From Oscillospiraceae bacterium (GTDB lineage Bacteria > Bacillota > Clostridia > Oscillospirales > Oscillospiraceae), in contig JAFZQE010000049.1 in NCBI GenBank assembly GCA_017552325.1, positions 1 through 44,960 on the forward strand: a stretch of DNA of 44,960 bases, in the 5' to 3' direction. This document shows positions 21,538 to 29,372 of the stretch, piece after piece. The first letter of the stretch is position 1, and every line of letters begins with the position of its first letter. Position numbers and translations under genes: made by a program. The notes below the pieces were generated by a model. That model ran no database searches and was not told the DNA's origin. It saw only the letters and a list, made by a program, of their open reading frames with translations.

Positions 21538-22346
21538 GTAAAAAGAAGAAAAAGACCATGATCATTATCCTGGCTGTTCTTGTTTTTCTGCTGTTGGAAT
21601 GGCTGTTCATCGGATACCGTTTCGACTTCGGCCCTTTCAAAAGCCTCGGCGATATCCGCATGGCAAAGCTTCCCGGCAACGCGGAGAGCTACGGTATGGA
21701 TACGCTTGAGGAACTGGAAAACAGCCCGCTGAAGGGAAAGAGAGTGCTCTTTCTCGGCTCTTCCGTAACCTACGGCTCCGCTTCTCTGCGCGAAGGCATC
21801 CCCGAGTACTTTGCCGTACGCCTTGGCTGCGAGGTCACAAAAGAGGCCGTCAGCGGCACGACGCTGACGGATGACAAGACCAGCTCCTACGTCCACCGTC
21901 TACAGACAAAGGTCGATCCCGCGGAGGATTACTCGCTTGTCGTCGTGCAACTGTCCACCAACGATGCCAGCAAGAGCAAGCCGTTGGGCGAGATTGCCGA
22001 GGGCTTCGCTCTGTCGGAGTTTGACACGCATACCGTGACGGGGGCGATGGAATATATCATTGCTTACTGCCGCGAGACCTGGGATTGCCCGGTCGTCTTT
22101 TTCACCGGCAGCCGCTACGACAGCGAAGCCTACGCCGTTATGGTGCAGCGCCTGACGGAGCTGCGTGACAAATGGGGGATCGGCGTGTTGGATCTGTGGC
22201 ATGACGACGCGTTCAATGCCATCTCCGACGCTGAGAGACAGCTCTATATGAACGACAACATTCATCCCACCAAGGCGGGCTACCGCGAATGGTGGTGCCC
22301 GGAGATGGAAGCGCAGCTTCTGGAATATCTCAGTAAGATCGGGTGA
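21534..22346 (+). CDS. SGNH/GDSL-family hydrolase with N-terminal membrane anchor
   Basis: The protein has 270 residues. A lysine-rich start (MSKKKKKT) and a hydrophobic segment at about residues 9-26 make it a signal-anchored protein. The SGNH blocks are present: FLGSSVTYGS (nucleophile Ser77 by alignment with GDS), the Gly of AVSGTTLTD, the Asn of QLSTND, and the Asp-His pair DNIHPTKAGY (Asp241, His244). Such enzymes are often carbohydrate esterases or acetyl-xylan esterases, so it may strip acetyl or acyl groups at the cell surface before uptake. The gene overlaps the GH2 stop by four bases and ends four bases before the TIM-barrel gene. It is the only member of this operon predicted to be outside the cytosol. 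Confidence 0.85.
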   Translation: MSKKKKKTMIIILAVLVFLLLEWLFIGYRFDFGPFKSLGDIRMAKLPGNAESYGMDTLEELENSPLKGKRVLFLGSSVTYGSASLREGIPEYFAVRLGCEVTKEAVSGTTLTDDKTSSYVHRLQTKVDPAEDYSLVVVQLSTNDASKSKPLGEIAEGFALSEFDTHTVTGAMEYIIAYCRETWDCPVVFFTGSRYDSEAYAVMVQRLTELRDKWGIGVLDLWHDDAFNAISDAERQLYMNDNIHPTKAGYREWWCPEMEAQLLEYLSKIG

Positions 22347-22350
22347 TCGA

Positions 22351-23196
22351 ATGAAAAGCTACGTACAGCAGATCATGCTGGGCTCCGTGACCTCGACCGA
22401 GGCGCAGGCCCGCACGACATTACAAAGGATCAAGGCCGCCGGTTACGACGGCCTTGAACTCAACCGCTTTATGATCCATCCGAGTTCTCTGATGGTGCGG
22501 CTCATGACCCGCGCCGCGGGCATGCCGACCGGGAAGGGAGGCAAGCTCGACTGGCACGCGCTGCTCAAAGACAGCGGCCTCGGCGTTGTCAGCCTGCACA
22601 GCGACCTCGGCTCGCTCGAGCGGGAGGGGGAGGCCGTTGCGGAAGAGGCGAAGAGCTTCGGTACGGACACGGTGGTCGTCACCGGCATGTACCGCTTCGA
22701 CTATGGCGACGAGAGCGCCGTCCGCGAACTGGCCGTGCGGCTGAACAAGGCGGGTGAGGCGCTGAAAGGCGGGGGCTTGAACCTACTCTACCACAACCAC
22801 AACGTGGAGCTGCTGCGCCTGCCCTCCGGAAGACGGGCCTATGATCTGCTGATCGAAGAGACCGACCCGGAAACCGTGAATTTCGAGTTCGACAGCTACT
22901 GGTTCACCGACGGCGGCGCGGACGCCAAAGCGTGGATGCAAAAGCTCGGCAGACGTATGAAGCTCTGGCACCTCACCGACCGCGGCAGCCGCCAAAGCGG
23001 CCCCGCCATGACGCCGATCCTCAAGGCCGACAGTGTGGAGCTCGGCACGGGGAACATGGACCTCGAGGGGCTGTGGGAGATCGCCGCATTGAACGGCGTG
23101 CAGTCCGTCGTACTGGAGAGCCACAAAAACTGGATCGACAGGGATCCCGTCAAGAGTCTGGAAACAAGCGCGGTGTGGCTGAACAGGAGGAAATAA
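22351..23196 (+). CDS. Sugar phosphate isomerase/epimerase-like TIM-barrel protein
   Basis: The protein has 281 residues and the pattern of the xylose-isomerase-like (AP-endonuclease-2) TIM-barrel family: TLQRIKAAGYDGLELNRFM at the N-terminus, then VVSLHSDLGSLE, LLYHNHNVELLRLPSGRRAY (metal-ligand His), NFEFDSYWF and KLWHLTDRG. The conserved Glu of LESHKNW near the C-terminus completes a plausible divalent-metal site. Many such proteins in glycosidase operons are annotated as sugar phosphate isomerases without a known reaction; some act on keto-sugars or on oxidised glycosides. It sits between the SGNH and GH78 genes with almost no spacing. It may act on a modified sugar released in the pathway, such as a 3-keto-glycoside or a rhamnose-linked product, but this is inference. 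Confidence 0.82.
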   Translation: MKSYVQQIMLGSVTSTEAQARTTLQRIKAAGYDGLELNRFMIHPSSLMVRLMTRAAGMPTGKGGKLDWHALLKDSGLGVVSLHSDLGSLEREGEAVAEEAKSFGTDTVVVTGMYRFDYGDESAVRELAVRLNKAGEALKGGGLNLLYHNHNVELLRLPSGRRAYDLLIEETDPETVNFEFDSYWFTDGGADAKAWMQKLGRRMKLWHLTDRGSRQSGPAMTPILKADSVELGTGNMDLEGLWEIAALNGVQSVVLESHKNWIDRDPVKSLETSAVWLNRRK

Positions 23197-23197
23197 G

Positions 23198-25459
23198 ATG
23201 AGTCTGATTCGCGGAAAAATGCCCGCCGTCTGGCAGGCCAAATGGATCGACCCGGAATTGAAGCATGACAAAAAGCAGCGCCAGCCCTCCTCCGTGCTGC
23301 GCAGGGCCTTTACCGCGAAAGCCGCGGAGGACGCCGTGCTGTACATCACCTGCCACGGCCTGTACACGGCCTGCCTCAACGGCGAGCGCGTGGGCGACTT
23401 CGTGCTTGCCCCCGGCGTGGACGACTATAAAAAGCGTTTGCAGGTGCAGGCTTATGATGTGAGCGCTCTGCTGCGCGAGGGTGAGAACGAGCTCACCGTC
23501 ACGCTGGGCGACGGCTGGTACCGCGGCAACAACGGAATCGACGGCAGCCATAACCTCTCCGGCGACGATCTGGCCCTGCTCTGCCAGCTGGAGGCGGACG
23601 GAGAAGTCCTCCTCTGCAGCGACGAAAGCTGGGAGGCCTCGCAGGAGGGGCCTGTCCGCCGGAACGACATGGAGCTGGGCGAGGTCTATGACGCACGGAT
23701 GGAGGAGATCGCAGGCTGGCACGGCGTGAGGGCGAAGAACTACGGCTTTGCCAAGCTCGTCCCCACCGGGAGCGTGCCGATCCGGGAAAAGGAGCGCTTT
23801 GAAGGAAAGCTTTTCACGACCCCGAACGGGGAGACGGTGATCGACTTCGGGCAGAATCTGGCCGGCTATACCGAGCTGCGCGTCACGGCGAAGGCCGGAC
23901 AGACGCTCACGCTGTGGCACGGCGAAACGCTGGACGAGAACGGGAACTTCACCCAGTCGAATTACGACCCCGGCACGCGCAACAAAAACGGCGGCATCCC
24001 GCAGAAACTCACTTACATCTGCAAGGACGGCCTCAACGTCTGGAAGCCGCAGTTTTGTATTTTCGGCTTCCGCTACGCGAAGCTCGAGACTGACGTCGAC
24101 CTGAGCGACGCGGTCTTCACCTCGATCGCGGTCTATTCCGACATGGCGCAGACCGGCTTTTTTGAATGCGGGAATGCGGACGTGAACCGCTTGTATGAAA
24201 ACAGCCTTTGGTCCATGCGCTCGAACTTCTGCGACATCCCCACCGATTGCCCCACCCGCGAGCGCGCGGGCTGGACCGGCGACGCGGCAGCCTTCGCCCC
24301 GACGGCGGTTTATCTGATGGACTGCTACCCGGTGCTGCGCAAATGGCTGGCCGAGTGCCGCCTGGCGCAGGGGAAGGACGGCAAGATCGCCAACATCGCG
24401 CCGGCGAACAACGTCACCGGGATCATCGGACGCATCATCAAGGGCTCCGCCGGCTGGGGCGACGCCTGCGTGATCGTCCCCTGGGTGCTGTACGAGACCT
24501 ACGGCGACAAAACGATCCTGGAAGAAAACTATGACATGATGCGCCGCTGGCTCGCCTTCTGCGAGAAGCGCGCGAAAAAGACCCGCCGGGAGAACCGGAA
24601 GAATCCTTACCGCAGCTATCTGGTCGACACGGGCTTTCACTTCGGCGAATGGCTGGAGCCGGACGTGTCCTCGATGGACGCGATGCGGCAGAACATGACC
24701 AAGGGCTCGCCCGAGGTCGCCACGGCCTATTATTACCGCTCCGCCTCGCTGCTCTCAAAGATCGCTGCGATCCTCGGCAAGGACGGGGACGCGGAGAAAT
24801 ACGCGCAGATCGCGGAGGGCGCGAAAAAGGCCTACCGCTTGGCGCTGACCAAAGACGGCGCGATCGAATCCGAGCGGCAGTGCGCCTACGTCCGTCCCGT
24901 CGCCTTCGGGCTGCTGGAGGGTAACGAGGCCAAGGCCGCGGCCGACGCGCTGGACGCGCTGGTACAAAAGAACGCGTATCATTTGAACACGGGCTTTCTC
25001 TCGACGCCCTTCCTCTGCTCCGTGCTGGCCGACCACGGTCATACGGACACGGCCTACAAACTGCTGCTGCAGGATACCTGCCCGAGCTGGCTCTACGCCG
25101 TGAAAAAAGGCGCGACCACGATCTGGGAAACCTGGGACGGCGTGCGCGAGGACGGCACGGTGCACGATTCGCTCAACCACTATTCCTACGGCGCGATTAC
25201 GGGCTGGCTCTTCTCAGGCGTCTGCGGCATCCGGTTCTCGGAAGGGAAACTGGAGATCTGTCCGAAGCCGGACCTCTCGCTGAGATTTGCCAAAGCCGAG
25301 TGGCGCTCGCCCGTCGGCACGATCAAAAGCGCATGGCGCTATGAGGACGACAGGCTGATCTTTGACTTCTCTTCTCCGATCCCGGCCACGGTCGAGCTGC
25401 CGAACGGAGAGAGCTTTACCATCGAAGCCGGGGAGGCGCACCATGAAGTACTTCTGTAA
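23198..25459 (+). CDS. GH78 alpha-L-rhamnosidase (cytosolic)
   Basis: The protein has 753 residues and no signal peptide. Beta-sandwich domains (AKWIDPE, VLYITCHGLYTACLNGERVG, LGDGWYRGNNG) precede the (alpha/alpha)6 barrel. The general acid is Glu355 in DCPTRERAGWTGD and the likely base is Glu644 in TTIWETWDG. A C-terminal beta domain follows. These are the standard GH78 inverting-enzyme signatures. Unlike the second GH78 in this window it lacks the extra N-terminal Fn3-like domain. ATG 23198 follows AGGAGGAAATAAG, one base after the previous stop, and the 3' end overlaps the GH43 gene by 17 bases. The expected product is free L-rhamnose, used by the rhamnulokinase encoded downstream. Confidence 0.92.
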   Translation: MSLIRGKMPAVWQAKWIDPELKHDKKQRQPSSVLRRAFTAKAAEDAVLYITCHGLYTACLNGERVGDFVLAPGVDDYKKRLQVQAYDVSALLREGENELTVTLGDGWYRGNNGIDGSHNLSGDDLALLCQLEADGEVLLCSDESWEASQEGPVRRNDMELGEVYDARMEEIAGWHGVRAKNYGFAKLVPTGSVPIREKERFEGKLFTTPNGETVIDFGQNLAGYTELRVTAKAGQTLTLWHGETLDENGNFTQSNYDPGTRNKNGGIPQKLTYICKDGLNVWKPQFCIFGFRYAKLETDVDLSDAVFTSIAVYSDMAQTGFFECGNADVNRLYENSLWSMRSNFCDIPTDCPTRERAGWTGDAAAFAPTAVYLMDCYPVLRKWLAECRLAQGKDGKIANIAPANNVTGIIGRIIKGSAGWGDACVIVPWVLYETYGDKTILEENYDMMRRWLAFCEKRAKKTRRENRKNPYRSYLVDTGFHFGEWLEPDVSSMDAMRQNMTKGSPEVATAYYYRSASLLSKIAAILGKDGDAEKYAQIAEGAKKAYRLALTKDGAIESERQCAYVRPVAFGLLEGNEAKAAADALDALVQKNAYHLNTGFLSTPFLCSVLADHGHTDTAYKLLLQDTCPSWLYAVKKGATTIWETWDGVREDGTVHDSLNHYSYGAITGWLFSGVCGIRFSEGKLEICPKPDLSLRFAKAEWRSPVGTIKSAWRYEDDRLIFDFSSPIPATVELPNGESFTIEAGEAHHEVLL

Positions 25460-27233
25460 TCCCGTCAACGTCAATTACCGTTATCAGTTCAATCAGGATC
25501 CGCGCAGGGGCGGCGCGCTGCAGATCTGCCGCGAGGCGGCCGATCCCTCGATGATCCTCTTTCAGGGGCGCTATTACATCTTCGCCTCGATGACCCTGGG
25601 CGTGTGGGTCTCGGACGATCTGGTGAGCTGGGAGAACCGCCGCCTGCCGGACGAGCTGCCGCTCTACGACTACGCGCCGGACGTGCGCGTGATCGGGGAC
25701 TGGGTGTATTTCTGCGCCTCCAACCGCGAGCACAACTGCGACCGCTGGCGTACGAAGGACGTTCTGAACGGACCTTACGAGAAGATCGAAGGCAGCTTTC
25801 CGTACTGGGACCCCAACCTCTTTCTCGACGACGACGGACGGGTATATTTCTACTGGGGCTGCTCCAACGCGACGCCGATCTGGGGCGTAGAGCTCAATCC
25901 CGACACGATGCAGCCGTTGGGCGAAAAGACCGCCGTTATCGACGGCCATCCCTATGAGATCGGCTACGAGCGCGTCGGAGAGGACAATTCGACGCTCCCG
26001 GCTTCCGAGGCGGAGGTCGAGGCGAAATATCAGGCCTTTATCAAGGCCCGCGGCGTGCCCGAGGCGGCCATCCCCGCGGACGTCAAACCGATGATCCGCG
26101 GAATGTTCTCGAACCGCCCCTTTATCGAGGGCGCATGGATGGACAAGTTTGAGGGCCGCTATTATCTCCAGTACGCCGCGCCCGGCACGCAGTACAACAC
26201 CTATTCCGACGGTGTGTACGTCTCCGACAGTCCGCTCGGCCCCTTCACGCTCGCGGCGAACAACCCCTATTCCTACAAGCCCGGCGGCTTCCTGCCAGGC
26301 GCCGGCCACGGCTCGACGATGCAGGATAAAACGGGCAATTGGTGGCATGTTTCGACCATGCGCATCTCCGTCAACCACGATTTCGAGCGCCGCGTGGGAC
26401 TCTGGCCCGCGGGATTTGACAAAGACGGCGAGCTCTTCTGCAACCAGCGCTACGGTGACTGGCCCATGGCGGCAGAGGGCGATCCCTGGCGGGATCCTGA
26501 GTGGATGCTGCTGAGCGTGGGCAAGGCGGCGACGGCTTCGTCTTTCCTTCCCGGTCATGAGCCGGACAAGGCGACGGAGGAGAACGTACAGAGCTGGTGG
26601 CGCGCGGCGTCGAAGGGCCGGGATGAATGGCTCTGCGTCAATCTCGGAGAGGTCTTCGACGTGCACGCCGTACAGGTGAACTTCGCCGACGACAGGATCG
26701 ACGTTCCCTGTCCGGGCGAGATCCGCCCCGGCAGCCAGGCGCGCTATATCGACGAGGCCGAGCAGCTGACCCAATGGAAGCTCGAGGGCAGCGTGGACGG
26801 CGAGAATTGGTTCGTCATCGAGGATAAGTCCGACGCCCGGACCGATCTCAGCCACGACCTGGTCGTGCGCGAGGAGGGCTTCAACGCCCGCTATCTGCGG
26901 CTGTCGGATATGGCCGTGCCCTTTGAACAGAATCCCTGCGTCTCCGGCCTGCGCGTCTTCGGGCTCGGCAGCGGCGAAAGGGCGGCCGCAAGCGTGTTCA
27001 CCGCGACGCGGATGGGCGATCTGGACATGGTCGTCCAAATCAAGGAGCAGGGAAACGCGCTCGGGTACAACATCCTCTTCGGCTCGTCGCCGGAGAAACT
27101 CTACCACAGCAGCATGGTCTTCGCCGCCGGCTCTCACCGCGTCGGCGCGCTGATCAAGGACAGAGAGTATTTCGTCCGCGTGGACGCCTTCAACGAAAAC
27201 GGCATCACAGAGGGTATTTGCGTAAAACTATAA
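25443..27233 (+). CDS. GH43-family glycosidase with C-terminal F5/8 (discoidin-like) and Fn3-like domains
   Basis: The protein has 596 residues and no signal peptide. The five-bladed propeller (residues 1-360) has the GH43 trio: Asp34 (EAADPSMILFQG), Asp123 (YWDPNLFLDDDG) and Glu229 (FIEGAWMDK). A discoidin/F5-8 type C domain follows at about residues 370-520 (DEWLCVNLGEVFDVHAVQVN, then WKLEGSVDGENW and ARYLRLSD). The last 75 residues look like an Fn3 domain. GH43 enzymes of this architecture remove arabinose, xylose or galactose side chains. The start codon lies inside the GH78 coding end, with AGGCGC before it, so translation is coupled. The substrate cannot be fixed from the sequence; arabinofuranosidase or beta-xylosidase activity is most common. 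Confidence 0.88.
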   Translation: MKYFCNPVNVNYRYQFNQDPRRGGALQICREAADPSMILFQGRYYIFASMTLGVWVSDDLVSWENRRLPDELPLYDYAPDVRVIGDWVYFCASNREHNCDRWRTKDVLNGPYEKIEGSFPYWDPNLFLDDDGRVYFYWGCSNATPIWGVELNPDTMQPLGEKTAVIDGHPYEIGYERVGEDNSTLPASEAEVEAKYQAFIKARGVPEAAIPADVKPMIRGMFSNRPFIEGAWMDKFEGRYYLQYAAPGTQYNTYSDGVYVSDSPLGPFTLAANNPYSYKPGGFLPGAGHGSTMQDKTGNWWHVSTMRISVNHDFERRVGLWPAGFDKDGELFCNQRYGDWPMAAEGDPWRDPEWMLLSVGKAATASSFLPGHEPDKATEENVQSWWRAASKGRDEWLCVNLGEVFDVHAVQVNFADDRIDVPCPGEIRPGSQARYIDEAEQLTQWKLEGSVDGENWFVIEDKSDARTDLSHDLVVREEGFNARYLRLSDMAVPFEQNPCVSGLRVFGLGSGERAAASVFTATRMGDLDMVVQIKEQGNALGYNILFGSSPEKLYHSSMVFAAGSHRVGALIKDREYFVRVDAFNENGITEGICVKL

Positions 27234-27245
27234 GGAGGCGGCAAC

Positions 27246-28541
27246 ATGGCTTTCCCAAAAAACTTTTTCATCGGCGCGGCGACCGCCGCCCATCAGGTCG
27301 AGGGCAACAACGTTCACAGCGACTACTGGCTGCAGGAGCATCTGCCGCACTCGAGCTTCACCGAGCCGAGCGGCGCGGCCTGCGATCACTACAATCGCTA
27401 CGAGGAAGATATCCGGCTCCTGGCCGGGGCCGGGCTGAACGCCTACCGTTTCTCGATCGAGTGGGCGCGTATCGAGCCGGAGGAGGGGCAGTTTGACGAG
27501 GCGGAGATCGAGCACTACCGCAGCGTGATCCGCTGCTGCCGCGAAAACGGCGTGGAGCCGATCGTCACGCTGATGCATTTCACCTCTCCCGCGTGGCTGA
27601 TCCGCAAGGGCGGCTGGGAAGCCGAGAGCACAGTCGAGTATTTCCGCCGTTACGCCTCCTGTGTGACCGAAAAGCTCGGCAGCGAAATCAACTATATCTG
27701 CACCATCAACGAGGCCAACATGGGCCTGCAGCTCGCGGCGATCTCGAAGCGCTTCATGCTCATGGCCGAGCAGGCCAAAAAGGCCGCGGCCTCCGGCGCG
27801 AAAAAAGCCGAGGGCACGGTGCAGGTGGGCATGAACTTCGAGAAAATGATGGAGAACATGAAGTTCGCTGCCATGGAGAACGCGCAGGCCTTCGGCACGC
27901 CGCAGCCGCAGATCTTCGTCTCTGCCCGCACGCCGGAGGGCGACAAGCTCGTCATGCGCGCGCATCAGGCGGCCAAGGCCGCGATCAAGGCAATCCGGCC
28001 GGAGATCAAGGTCGGCCTGACGCTCTCTCTGCATGATCTGCAGGCGCTGCCCAGCGGCGAGGGCTTCGCGGAGGCTGCATGGGACGAGGAGTTCCGGCAC
28101 TATCTGCCCTATATCGAGGGCGACGATTTCCTCGGCGTGCAGAACTACACCCGCACGCAGTACGGCCCGCAGGGACAGCTGCCTTGCCCGGAGGGCGCGG
28201 AGCTGACGCAGATGGACTACGAGTTCTATCCCGAGGCGTTGGAGCACGTGATACGCAAAGTGCGCGAGGACTTCAAGGGCGATCTGATCGTCACGGAGAA
28301 CGGCGTCGCGATCTCGGACGATGCGCGCCGCGTCGAATTCATCCGCCGCGCGCTTGCGGGCGTGGAGAACTGCGTGAACGACGGCATCCCGGTCAAGGGC
28401 TACTGCTACTGGAGCCTGATGGACAATTTCGAGTGGCAGAAGGGCTTTTCGATGACCTTCGGCCTCATCGCCGTCGACCGCGCGACCCAGCAGCGCACGC
28501 CGAAGGAGAGCCTCGCTTTTCTCGGCAGCTTTGCAAAATAA
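27246..28541 (+). CDS. GH1 family beta-glucosidase-like enzyme
   Basis: The protein has 431 residues, slightly shorter than usual, and cytosolic. The N-terminus FPKNFFIGAATAAHQVEG is the GH1 signature. The acid/base is Glu156 (CTINEANM, where Ala replaces the usual Pro after NE) and the nucleophile is Glu351 (IVTENGVAI). YCYWSLMDNFEWQKGF closes the barrel. A helical insertion of about 60 residues after the acid/base (KRFMLMAEQAKKAAASG onward) is unusual and may shape the aglycone site. GH1 enzymes cleave beta-glucosides or beta-galactosides. With GH78 in the same operon, a rhamnosyl-glucoside such as a rutinoside is an attractive but unproven substrate. AAGGAGG precedes the start; a terminator follows the gene and ends the operon. 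Confidence 0.9.
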   Translation: MAFPKNFFIGAATAAHQVEGNNVHSDYWLQEHLPHSSFTEPSGAACDHYNRYEEDIRLLAGAGLNAYRFSIEWARIEPEEGQFDEAEIEHYRSVIRCCRENGVEPIVTLMHFTSPAWLIRKGGWEAESTVEYFRRYASCVTEKLGSEINYICTINEANMGLQLAAISKRFMLMAEQAKKAAASGAKKAEGTVQVGMNFEKMMENMKFAAMENAQAFGTPQPQIFVSARTPEGDKLVMRAHQAAKAAIKAIRPEIKVGLTLSLHDLQALPSGEGFAEAAWDEEFRHYLPYIEGDDFLGVQNYTRTQYGPQGQLPCPEGAELTQMDYEFYPEALEHVIRKVREDFKGDLIVTENGVAISDDARRVEFIRRALAGVENCVNDGIPVKGYCYWSLMDNFEWQKGFSMTFGLIAVDRATQQRTPKESLAFLGSFAK

Positions 28542-28575
28542 AATGCGATTGACGAGATAGTTGCTCTGCCCACTG

Positions 28576-28612
28576 AAAAAGACCGATTTCTTAACGAAAT
28601 CGGTCTTTTTTT
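28576..28612. terminator. Bidirectional terminator ending the first glycosidase operon
   Basis: AAAAAGACCGATTTC, loop TTAAC, GAAATCGGTCTTTTTTT. It also lies just beyond the 3' end of the convergent TetR gene. Confidence 0.9.
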
Positions 28613-28645
28613 GCCTGTTCACGATACTGCTGGGGCATATACCCT

Positions 28646-29188
28646 TCACCATTTCACGCTGCTGTTGATATTGAATAGAAATCTCGCCAGCTCTCGCGCG
28701 CTGCGCTCGTAGTTTGTCTTCATCCACTCGATGATGACGCTGAGGCTGCCGGCCATCATATAGGCGAGGATGAAGGCGTCGTTCTGCGGATCGTCGGTGA
28801 CCGGCAGAAACTGCAGCAGCTCTCTGGCGACCGCGTCCATCAGGGAAAAGCGGAAGCTGTCCCCTTCGTCGTGCATGAACAGGATGCGGAACTGCTTGTC
28901 GTTATCCTTGATATAGTTCAGAAAACGCTCGACGAAAACCGTGGGGTCGGAGAGGTCCGCCTCGCTGATCATGGCCACGGTCTGACGGCATACGGTATCC
29001 TTCACGTCGTTGAACACGCTGCGCTGGTCGGAGTAGTGCAGATAGAAGGTCGTGCGGTTCACGTCCGCCCGCTCGCAGAGCTCCTTGATCGTGATACGCT
29101 CAAAGGTCTTCTCCTCCATCAGCTCCACGAGGGCGGAGCGGATCAGGGCCTTTGTCATCTGGATGCGTCTGGACTCGGTTTTTTCCAT
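28646..29188 (-). CDS. TetR/AcrR-family regulator
   Basis: The protein has 180 residues. The DNA-binding domain is clear: KTFERITIKELCERADVNRT with TFYLHYSDQRSVF, the TetR recognition helix. The C-terminal domain is of the Firmicute TetR_C type seen in DhaS-like proteins (FLNYIKDNDKQFRILFM; the end has IIEWMKTNYERSARELARFL). It is divergent from the giant GH3 gene across 184 bases and is the likely local repressor of that operon. An inverted pair AAAACGTC (29213-29220) / GACGTTTT (29259-29266) lies in the shared region. The start at 29188 has GAGGAAACAAC upstream. The two TetR regulators of the window are only distantly similar outside the recognition helix. Confidence 0.9.
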   Translation of the reverse strand: MEKTESRRIQMTKALIRSALVELMEEKTFERITIKELCERADVNRTTFYLHYSDQRSVFNDVKDTVCRQTVAMISEADLSDPTVFVERFLNYIKDNDKQFRILFMHDEGDSFRFSLMDAVARELLQFLPVTDDPQNDAFILAYMMAGSLSVIIEWMKTNYERSARELARFLFNINSSVKW

Positions 29189-29212
29189 GTTGTTTCCTCA
29201 ATTCTTTTTCTC

Positions 29213-29266
29213 AAAACGTCGCGATTTCAACATTTACATGGTATTTTGTTGTTTACAAGACGTTTT
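29213..29266. promoter_or_regulatory. Candidate operator pair between TetR and the giant GH3 gene
   Basis: AAAACGTC and its complement GACGTTTT are separated by 38 bp. Inside are two TTTACA copies and, on the minus strand, a plausible TTGTAA/TAAATG promoter for the TetR gene. Confidence 0.35.
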
Positions 29267-29281
29267 AAAATCATCTGTCGG

Positions 29282-29310
29282 TTGCAATTTCAACACTATG
29301 TCGATATTAT
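29282..29310 (+). promoter_or_regulatory. Promoter of the GH3-GH3-GPH-GH78 operon
   Basis: TTGCAA (29282-29287) and TATTAT (29305-29310) are separated by 17 bp. The start codon at 29373 leaves a leader of about 55 bases. Confidence 0.65.
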
Positions 29311-29372
29311 CATATTGCAAAGACATTTGTCAAGCCCGAAACACCGACAAATTTGGAAGAGAGGTCACAGCA